DNA of 64,000 bases from Ruegeria_C sp041537925 (lineage in GTDB: Bacteria; Pseudomonadota; Alphaproteobacteria; Rhodobacterales; Rhodobacteraceae). The notes under the pieces were generated by a model. The model was not told the origin of the DNA. It saw nothing but the letters and a program-made list of their open reading frames with translations, and did not search any database. The translations under genes and the position numbers were made by a program. Within the stretch, counting starts at the first letter, position 1. The number at the start of each line of letters is the position of its first letter. Below are positions 57,277 to 64,000 of the stretch, piece by piece. Location of the stretch: the NCBI RefSeq assembly GCF_041537925.1, contig NZ_JBGOSH010000002.1:558001-622000 (forward strand), in the 5' to 3' direction.

Positions 57277-57898
57277 GCGGCAAGCCTTTTGAGGATTCCA
57301 TCGCTTTCGTAATGGCTTGTCACGCGGTTTACAAACTCGACCCCGATTGAACTGGCTATGAAAGGTGAAAACATCCGACCCCGATGAGCAATTTCTGTGG
57401 TTTTCCTACTCCTGGCGAATACTAGCATTGGTCTGGCACGATGGCAGCGAGCCTTATCGAACTTTTTTGCTCCGTGCGGTCTAGCTCAAGGGTTTGTTCG
57501 GTTAGGGCTTCCTTCCATTCCATCGAGTGGATCGCACCATCAAACCTTGGGTTCAAACACCTAGGGTCACGGAATCTCCGACTACCCGTGCCAGATTTTC
57601 GGGGTCAGCCCAGGTTCGCGATAAACTTGGGCGTGAGTGCGGGCACCCATCACGATAGACACTTACTGATCGCATAGGTCCAACGAAGTGGGTGATTCCA
57701 CCCTCAGTAAGCTAAGGGATGACTTTAATGCCAATTTTTGCTATCTTGATCGCCAATCTCTAGAGACGTTTTGTGTTGTAAGTATTTTTCGCTGCATCTC
57801 GATTTGATGAGTCTAGCGAGTTCTGAATTAACCGACGCAATCGCCTTCGTCGGCAGCTAAGGTATTTTTTTTGAATATATTGGAAAACGGTTATTACC
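57277..57898. other. Intergenic region, no recognisable feature
   Basis: About 620 nt between the divergent iadA and lysin genes. Promoters for both must lie here. AT-rich text near 57735-57898 ends at the lysin ATG. I see no gene, RNA or clear repeat. Confidence 0.4.
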
Positions 57899-59572
57899 AT
57901 GGGAAATTCCGCTAAGCGTGACAGCGACACATCCAGACTTCACCCGGCAATCCGTAAAAAAGTTGCAGCGATACAAAAGCAACTTCACAGCGAAAAGATC
58001 CCATTTGAAGTATTCGAAGCATTTCGCACGCCGGAACGGCAAGCGATATTATTCGCAAAACGTCCCAAGGTCACCTGGGTGGGCCCATGGGGGTCGATCC
58101 ACCAATACGGATTGGCTGTGGACTTTGTCCTCAAGATCGATGGAAATTGGTCTTGGGACGATAGCGGCCCTGAGGCCAAGTTCTGGGATCGGATGCACGA
58201 AATAGCCCAAAAGAATGGCATGACTCCCCTTTTCAACAAGAAGGGAAAACTGATCGAAAAGCCACACATTCAGTTGGTAGGCGTTTCGGCATCTGAGTTG
58301 CGCAAAGGCAAGTATCCCGATGGTGGCGATGAAATCTGGGCCGAACATTTAAGTGACCTGATCGACAATTGGGAAGGACCAGGTACCGCGCCGCCACCAC
58401 CCGACCTTGCCCCCGACCGCCCGCCACTGGACCCGGCGATTCTGGCGGAACTCGAGGTCGAGTCCGACAGCGACATGCCAAGCCAAATCATGAGCGCAGT
58501 CTTCGACCCTCGGTTTCAGAAGTTCCACGACTTTATCAAGCGTTGGGAAGGCGGTTTCGTAAATCATCCCGCTGACAAAGGCGGCGCTACGAACATGGGT
58601 GTTACCATTGGCACTCTGGCCGACTGGCGCGGCTCAGATGTAAGCGTGGAGGATGTTCGCAACCTGACTCGTGCCGAAGCTGACGACATTTTCCGCGCAA
58701 GGTATTACGCAATGTGTCGCTGTGGCGAGATGCCCGATCGAATGGCCATGGTGGTCTATAACTGCGCTGTATTATCAGGGCCAAAGACGTCCATAAAAAT
58801 GGCGCAGGAAGCCTTTAATATCTTAGGCTTGACGGTAGATGGTAAAGGTCTTGGCGTTGATGGCATCTTGGGCCGGCTAACAATGGGGGCCATAAAACAG
58901 ACCGATCCCAGTATTCTGGCCGACGCCTTTATGGATCAGCAGGAAAAACACCTGCGCGGCTTGGATACCTTTTCGGTTTTTGGGGCCGGATGGCTGAACA
59001 GGATGGCCGGGCTTCGTGAGATCGTAAATACTCTGCCAACAGGAGCGGGTGTGCGCCCGACAACGAAGATGAACATTTCCGAAAACAAAGTAGATTTTCA
59101 GGATATTCTTTCCATTGCGATTTCTGCCCGAGAGGGTGATACGAAAGCTTCGCTTGCCAAGATTGCCGAACTGGTATTGGAGTCCGATCCCGAGGACGGT
59201 TCGACAAGCTCCCGCAACAAGACCCTGCTACGGTTGCTTCTGAAAGATAAGTTAGCTGGCGACGGTGAGTTAGAGGATGTCTCGACCATTACAACTGGGC
59301 CAGACGGAAAACCTCCCCTGACACCGATCAACGCTGCACTCGGAGAAACGATTGGCAAGGCAATGAATGGCAAAAAGTCAGTGTCGGGGATTGTCGGTTT
59401 GGTGCTGACGGCGGTTCTGCCAAGCCTTGGAATTTCGGGGGACATCGTTCAATTCATTTCCGATAATACCGAATTGTTGCTGACGCTGTTTTCGCTGCTC
59501 ACGGGATGGGGGATGTTCGGCAAGCTAGATAAGGCGATACGGCTGGTTGGGATGGTGAATGAACGGACTTGA
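57899..59572 (+). CDS. Fused M15-type endopeptidase and GH108 muramidase with C-terminal membrane segments
   Basis: 557 aa. N-terminal part (about 15-145) is an M15C/VanY-like L,D- or D,D-peptidase: FRTPERQAILFAKR, then GSIHQYGLAVDFVL (Zn ligands H and D in SxHxxGxAxD) and KPHIQLVGV (third ligand). After a Pro-rich linker (about 160-185) a GH108 domain (about 209-300) begins FHDFIKRWEGGFVNHPADKG with the catalytic Glu in WEGG, then GATNMGVT. A peptidoglycan-binding-3-like part (about 300-375) follows. The C-terminus (490-545) has two hydrophobic segments (IVGLVLTAVLPSLGISG; NTELLLTLFSLLTGWGMFG), similar to the GH108 + holin-like tails of phage-derived lysins. The start lacks a strong RBS. It would degrade peptidoglycan by two activities. 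Confidence 0.8.
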   Translation: MGNSAKRDSDTSRLHPAIRKKVAAIQKQLHSEKIPFEVFEAFRTPERQAILFAKRPKVTWVGPWGSIHQYGLAVDFVLKIDGNWSWDDSGPEAKFWDRMHEIAQKNGMTPLFNKKGKLIEKPHIQLVGVSASELRKGKYPDGGDEIWAEHLSDLIDNWEGPGTAPPPPDLAPDRPPLDPAILAELEVESDSDMPSQIMSAVFDPRFQKFHDFIKRWEGGFVNHPADKGGATNMGVTIGTLADWRGSDVSVEDVRNLTRAEADDIFRARYYAMCRCGEMPDRMAMVVYNCAVLSGPKTSIKMAQEAFNILGLTVDGKGLGVDGILGRLTMGAIKQTDPSILADAFMDQQEKHLRGLDTFSVFGAGWLNRMAGLREIVNTLPTGAGVRPTTKMNISENKVDFQDILSIAISAREGDTKASLAKIAELVLESDPEDGSTSSRNKTLLRLLLKDKLAGDGELEDVSTITTGPDGKPPLTPINAALGETIGKAMNGKKSVSGIVGLVLTAVLPSLGISGDIVQFISDNTELLLTLFSLLTGWGMFGKLDKAIRLVGMVNERT

Positions 59573-60109
59573 CAGATTTGGAGTATTTTTCTTCGGAACT
59601 GAGGCCACAGACATGCCCGGGTTTGCGCCATATGTCGCTGTGGGTTCGATCGGAAGGTTTTTAACAGGGGCCATAAGTTGGAGAAGGCCATCTTTACCCG
59701 TTTCAAGTCCTGCGGATACAGCTAATTGACGATGCCTTCGTTGATGTCACCTAGGTCCAAATGTAGGCATTGGCAACCCAAATTGGGTCAGCATGACACC
59801 ACCGTCTCGTATGTTCATGGCTGTTCTGTGATGCTGGCGGGGGTTCAAAATCAGAGAAGGATCAACCAGTGAAAACCTAGTTCAGAACCGAACGAAATAA
59901 CCAGAAGACGTCCTCCCAAAAGGGTGCTCGACTTTTTCGGAGATGAAAACCGGAAATGAAGCTCTTTTATCTGGACCAGATTCCTCCATTGGGGATTGAG
60001 AACCCCCTAAGCGACTAGAAAATGGCGGGATTTTGGGGTAACGTGATCATGTTCGATTTAGCGTATCTTTTGACAACCGCGACTTTTTATAAGCTAATTG
60101 GGTGGGGCT
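59573..60109. other. Intergenic region with a short repeated segment
   Basis: About 540 nt with no intact gene. Contains 59720-59749, an imperfect copy (25 of 30 bases) of 37544-37573. Otherwise nothing recognisable. Confidence 0.45.
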
Positions 60110-62341
60110 ATGGCCGAGGAGAGCAAGCGCAGATTGGCTTTTACAAACAGTCTGTTATTTGAGACGCCGGGGGGGCTACGATATACGCAGGACAGCCCGA
60201 TACTGCCCAATGTATGGTTGGCCTTCGCGGCCGAACCTCACCTGCAGCAAGAGCTGATCTTGACCACCAATAGTAATGGTGGGACCGGAAGCGCCGCGTT
60301 TCAGATCAGAGATATGCTGAATACCTATCGCAGCAAGAAGAAGAAGGCTGGCAAACCTTTGGGGAAGCGGCCTCGGATTTCTTACATCCCAGGGCAATTG
60401 GCGGTACTGCTTTACTTCGACGAACTGATGCGCGTGGTTCTGCCGCTGACCCGGTGGTGGCATGAAACCTATGACCGGTTGCGCGAGTTGGAACACACGC
60501 TGCCGGCCACCGCCAAAGTCGCGAAGTGGACGAAGTTTCCCGAACCCGATCCAGAAGGCGGGCGCGAAAAGGATCTGTGCGATGCGCTGATGTTTATGCG
60601 CCGCGAAATTGATCCCGGGCACCGGAACGGCACCGGGATCAAGGAAGATTCCGATCGCTATAAATATATCCGCGACATTCCCCCCGATCTGTCCTGGTTC
60701 GTGCGTATCGCTGGCCTGATCGCCAATTGTTTTCTCAACGGGCATAACCTCCTGGACAAGGATGACGTTCTGGGTCGGCAGTTCGAGACCGAATTTGCCT
60801 ATCGCCGCCGTGCGCGCCTTGATCCCGATCTGATCGAAACGCGAGACGAAATGCGTGACCGTGAAAGAAGATCGACGATCTCGCGGGACCAGGCGCGCGA
60901 GGCACGCAGGCAGGTCGTCAAGGCCTTTACGGATCTCTACTGGGACTGGAATACGTCCGACACCTACTCTGAAGACAAATACATCTGGCGGGTCACAAAG
61001 AACCGCCCGATCCGCCTGGCGGTGAACAAGTCCGCTCTGACGATCAAGGCCGACGCTGCGATCCGTCTGTTCGACATCTCTTGCGAAAACATGACATGGG
61101 CGGTGGTCGACAGTGGTATTGATTCCCAACACAATGCCTTCAAATTGCTGTCCTCCGAATATGAAAAAGAGGTCCGGAACGAGCTCAAGAATGCTCCCGG
61201 CGCCCGCCCGTTGGCGTCAGATGATGTTGACCTGACGCTCGATCATCTCAAGCGGAGCCGTGTGATCAAAACCCTTGATTTCACGCGCCTGCGCTCGCTG
61301 CTAGACTTTGATATCGAGATGGACAAGGACGATGACGTCGCGCAGAAAAACAAACGCGAGGTGCTCGAGGAAATCACGCGTCGGATGCCCGGAAAGAAGG
61401 ATGTCGGCATAAAGGACGAGGCCAGGGAGCTACTCGACGAACTGTCCCGCCGCATTGAGGACGGCAAAGACATCAACTGGCAAGACCTCGAAGCGGCCAT
61501 AGTTGATAACAACCCCGAGGTGCCCATCAACGATCACGGCACTCATGTGGCCGGCATTCTCGGTGCGGATTGGATCGACGAGGACGCTGAACAGGAAAGG
61601 AAGTTACCCCTGCACGCACGCACTCGCCGGATGCAGGGTGTCTGCCCCGATGTCAACCTTATCGATGTGCGGGTGTTCCGTGACGACGGCCTGACCGACG
61701 AATTCGAACTGCTCGCCGCAATTCAGTACTTGCGCTGGATGAATTCGCGCGCTGGAACAATGCAGGTGCACGGCGCCAATCTGAGTCTGTCTCTGATTCA
61801 CGAAGTCCGCCGCTTTGCCTGTGGGCGCACACCGATCTGCGATGAATGCAACGAAGCCGTCGCCGCCGGGATGGTGATCGTTGCTGCGGCCGGCAATCGC
61901 GGGTTCGACATGACCGATATGGAAGAAGTGCAGTCGACTGACAGTTATCGCTCTGTCTCGATCACCGATCCGGGAAATGCAGATGGGGTGATCACCGTCG
62001 GCTCGACCCACCGCAAGCGGCCCCACGAGTACGGCGTCAGCTACTTTTCCAGCCGCGGGCCGACCGGGGATGGCAGGCTGAAACCCGACATCGTCGCCCC
62101 CGGCGAAAAAATTCGCGGTCCAACTCCGAACAATCGTGCTGAATATAAGGATGGCACCAGCATGGCCGCACCGCATGTCAGCGGTGCTGCTGCCCTGCTG
62201 ATGGCCCGGCACACGGAATTGATCGCGCAGCCCGAGCGCATCAAACGCATCCTCTGTGAGACCTCCACGGATCTCGAACGCGAACGGTATTTCCAGGGCC
62301 ACGGCCTAGTCGACATCCTGCGCGCGCTGCAATCGGTCTGA
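60110..62341 (+). CDS. Subtilisin-like (S8) serine peptidase with long N-terminal extension
   Basis: 743 aa. The catalytic triad is visible: Asp in VVDSGIDSQH (about 334), His in DHGTHVAGIL (about 476) and Ser in DGTSMAAPHVSGAAALL (about 684). An insertion of about 140 residues lies between Asp and His and carries a charged Asp/Glu/Lys helix. The N-terminal 320 residues have no recognisable domain and no signal peptide, so it acts inside the cell unless exported another way. The ATG at 60110 has GGTGGGG just upstream; the TTG at 60098 is rejected. Followed by an MBL hydrolase gene 56 nt away. Confidence 0.88.
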   Translation: MAEESKRRLAFTNSLLFETPGGLRYTQDSPILPNVWLAFAAEPHLQQELILTTNSNGGTGSAAFQIRDMLNTYRSKKKKAGKPLGKRPRISYIPGQLAVLLYFDELMRVVLPLTRWWHETYDRLRELEHTLPATAKVAKWTKFPEPDPEGGREKDLCDALMFMRREIDPGHRNGTGIKEDSDRYKYIRDIPPDLSWFVRIAGLIANCFLNGHNLLDKDDVLGRQFETEFAYRRRARLDPDLIETRDEMRDRERRSTISRDQAREARRQVVKAFTDLYWDWNTSDTYSEDKYIWRVTKNRPIRLAVNKSALTIKADAAIRLFDISCENMTWAVVDSGIDSQHNAFKLLSSEYEKEVRNELKNAPGARPLASDDVDLTLDHLKRSRVIKTLDFTRLRSLLDFDIEMDKDDDVAQKNKREVLEEITRRMPGKKDVGIKDEARELLDELSRRIEDGKDINWQDLEAAIVDNNPEVPINDHGTHVAGILGADWIDEDAEQERKLPLHARTRRMQGVCPDVNLIDVRVFRDDGLTDEFELLAAIQYLRWMNSRAGTMQVHGANLSLSLIHEVRRFACGRTPICDECNEAVAAGMVIVAAAGNRGFDMTDMEEVQSTDSYRSVSITDPGNADGVITVGSTHRKRPHEYGVSYFSSRGPTGDGRLKPDIVAPGEKIRGPTPNNRAEYKDGTSMAAPHVSGAAALLMARHTELIAQPERIKRILCETSTDLERERYFQGHGLVDILRALQSV

Positions 62342-62397
62342 CGCATTTCACAGCGCCTGCCGAAGTTCAAACAGTCTTGATTTAGGGAGATTTGTAG

Positions 62398-63558
62398 ATG
62401 CCTCACCTGACTCTTCGCGCCATCAAAGCCAAGCATGGCGACAGTCTGCTCTTGTTTGCCAAACGAGCCACTGTACTGATCGATGGCGGACCCTCGGGCG
62501 TTTACAACCGGTTTTTGCGCGACCAGCTCAGGGGACTTCCGAAAAACAATCGCGAGCCACCGGTCATCGACTTGTTGATGGTCAGCCATGTTGATGCGGA
62601 CCACATCGATGGCATCCTGGACCTGACCGCTGAACTGATCGAAGCGCGCGATGAGGACCGTGACCCGATCGTGCATATCCGTACAGCCTGGCACAACAGT
62701 TTTGCCGACACGATCGCCCGGATCACTGGCACCAGCGCGTCGGCGGCACGTGGCAAGGCCGCATCCCTGGCCAGTGTCTTTGACGAAATCGCAATCGACG
62801 GGTTTGACCCGCATGAATCCAAACTCGTTCTGTCCAGCGTCGCGCAGGGCCGGCAGTTGCGGCTGGACCTCAAAGCGTTGAACATCGACATCAACCCCCA
62901 ATTCAAGGATCGCATGGCGCTTCATGGAAATGCTGCCGTACCTTGGAAACACGGTGCACTCACGCTCGAAGTAATCGGCCCGGAACAGCAACAAATCGAC
63001 AAGCTGCGCGACGAGTGGGCGAAGAAGCTCAAGAAAATCTTGGAGAAAGAAGCGGATGCGCAAACTGCGGCGCGCAGCATGGATACATCTGTGTCGAACC
63101 TCGCTTCGATTGTAGTGGCGGCCGAAGCAGGTGGAAAGACGGCGCTGCTGACGGGAGATGCCCGGGGCGAAATGGTCATACAGTGGCTAGAACAGAACGG
63201 CCGTCTGGCAATGGGAGGAAAGGCGCATTTCGACATCGTAAAACTGCCACATCATGGTAGCGATCGAAACGTAACCAACGAGTTCTTTCAGAGAGTTACG
63301 GCAGATCACTATGTGGTTTGCGGAGACGGCAAACATGGCAACCCAGAGCCGCATACATTGCAGATGCTCTTTGTCGCGCGGCCGGATCTGAACTACACAG
63401 TACACATGACCTATGGTCCGGAAGAGATAAAAACCCACAGAGCATTCAAGAAGAGCGGGCTCGTCGCCCAACTGGATAAGGTACTGGCCGATCCAGCGCG
63501 CAGAAAAGTTCTGAATTTCCCCACCAACGGCGACAAATACATAGATATCGAGGTTTGA
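62398..63558 (+). CDS. MBL-fold hydrolase, ComEC/Rec2-like
   Basis: 386 aa. VSHVDADHIDGILDL provides the metal motif HxDxDH of the ComEC-like MBL group, and FDIVKLPHHGSDRNVT provides the later His residues. ALLTGDARGEMV adds the usual Asp. The central part (about 130-235) is helical and charged. No membrane segments, so it is a soluble enzyme. It probably hydrolyses a phosphodiester or related bond; substrate unknown. GGGAGAT lies 8 nt upstream of the ATG. Confidence 0.84.
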   Translation: MPHLTLRAIKAKHGDSLLLFAKRATVLIDGGPSGVYNRFLRDQLRGLPKNNREPPVIDLLMVSHVDADHIDGILDLTAELIEARDEDRDPIVHIRTAWHNSFADTIARITGTSASAARGKAASLASVFDEIAIDGFDPHESKLVLSSVAQGRQLRLDLKALNIDINPQFKDRMALHGNAAVPWKHGALTLEVIGPEQQQIDKLRDEWAKKLKKILEKEADAQTAARSMDTSVSNLASIVVAAEAGGKTALLTGDARGEMVIQWLEQNGRLAMGGKAHFDIVKLPHHGSDRNVTNEFFQRVTADHYVVCGDGKHGNPEPHTLQMLFVARPDLNYTVHMTYGPEEIKTHRAFKKSGLVAQLDKVLADPARRKVLNFPTNGDKYIDIEV

Positions 63559-63580
63559 CCCTCTGGAAAAGGATGTGTAA

Positions 63581-64000
63581 ATGAAGGGAAGAGTGATCCT
63601 GTGCCTGGACGGAACCTGGAACAGCACCTTCAAGCCGTTGGAGCGAGAGGGCAAAACCAGTGTGCTGAAACCGGCGAACCCTCTGAAACTGGCTCGCGCG
63701 ATCCTGCCGGTTGATCCTGTGGACGGTACCCGTCAGATCCTGTACTACGATTCCGGCGTCGGGGCGCTTGGGCTCTATCCGGGGATCAGCAACAAGCTTC
63801 TGAATTTCGCCGATAGCAAGCTGGGCGGTGCCTGGGGCGCCGGATTCGAGGCGAATATTGAACAGGCGGTAACTTTCCTTGCGCATAATCACGCCCCCGA
63901 AGAAAAGATTTTCGTATTTGGCTTCAGCCGTGGCGCAGCGCAAGCGCGGGGCCTGACCCACTTCATTTCTTGGATGGGAGGGCTGCCAGAAAAGACCGAT
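63581..64000 (+). CDS. DUF2235 (Tle1-like) hydrolase, truncated by window end
   Basis: First 140 aa are visible. MKGRVILCLDGTWNS, YYDSGVGALGLYPG and the nucleophile elbow FGFSRGAAQARGL (GxSxG, Ser about 116) match DUF2235 alpha/beta hydrolases, the family that includes T6SS phospholipase effectors of Tle1 type. It starts 23 nt after the MBL gene with AAAAGGATG upstream, so it belongs to the same transcription unit. The remaining part is beyond base 64000. Confidence 0.8.
   Translation, partial: MKGRVILCLDGTWNSTFKPLEREGKTSVLKPANPLKLARAILPVDPVDGTRQILYYDSGVGALGLYPGISNKLLNFADSKLGGAWGAGFEANIEQAVTFLAHNHAPEEKIFVFGFSRGAAQARGLTHFISWMGGLPEKTD

Noticed and set aside
60176..61132. 318-codon minus-strand frame opposite the subtilase N-terminus
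   Set aside because: No domain and no RBS; lies over a supported gene.
60110..63558. An Avs1 defence system
   Set aside because: Avs1 carries a trypsin-like protease and a STAND ATPase; here the protease is a subtilase and no STAND gene is visible, so only a loose analogy is made.
1..64000. CRISPR arrays, rRNA operons and riboswitches
   Set aside because: No regularly spaced repeats and no rRNA or known riboswitch pattern was seen by eye.

Overview
The window looks like the chromosome (or a large replicon) of a GC-rich alphaproteobacterium, most likely of the Roseobacter/Rhodobacteraceae type. This is inferred from codon and GC usage, a MocR regulator next to a TRAP transporter, and the general gene style. 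No rRNA and no complete tRNA gene was found, so the taxonomic call is only an inference.

Layout. (1) 1-4383: a truncated MocR/PdxR-like regulator on the minus strand, divergent from a three-gene TRAP transporter (binding protein, large permease, small permease). (2) 4384-5349: non-coding DNA with a decayed IS6-type transposase and a small tRNA-T-arm-like motif beside a hairpin. (3) 5350-35894, minus strand: an essentially complete extracellular contractile injection system (eCIS, the Afp/PVC/MAC-like phage-tail particle). It has one sheath, one tube, a gp26-like chaperone, a Pro-rich linker protein, a Pvc16-type terminator, an AAA+ ATPase, two DUF4157 proteins (2551 aa; 467 aa with an OmpA domain), a tube-initiator, LysM, hub, spike, PAAR and gp25 proteins, two large baseplate proteins, a gpI-like tail protein and a DUF6519/beta-helix protein. 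About a dozen gene junctions are ATGA-type overlaps, so the block reads as one long translationally coupled operon. A divergent BTAD/SARP-type activator (36272-37192) is the likely regulator.

(4) 37193-45200: IS3 relic, an SMP-30/gluconolactonase-like lactonase, a class III cyclase-AAA-TPR protein, then a minus-strand operon encoding a catalase-family protein, an unknown protein and a Dyp-type peroxidase. (5) 45201-50047: an IS3 relic and three genes of unknown function. The first and largest ends in a domain that resembles CdiA-CT RNase A-like toxins and is followed by a small acidic protein, which suggests effector and immunity. (6) 50048-57276: an IS6 relic and a cyanophycin operon (isoaspartyl dipeptidase, cyanophycinase, cyanophycin synthetase and an extra Mur-ligase-family protein).

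(7) 57277-64000: a fused endopeptidase-muramidase-membrane-segment lysin, then a cassette of subtilase, ComEC-like MBL hydrolase and DUF2235 (Tle1-like) hydrolase that runs off the right edge. These look like conflict or effector genes.

The eCIS block has transposase relics on both sides, and several lytic or toxin-like genes lie within 30 kb. The most interesting parts are the eCIS with its giant DUF4157 protein and no visible tape-measure gene, the toxin-like trio, and the S8-MBL-DUF2235 cassette. Function calls come from motif and family recognition by eye; no database search was run.
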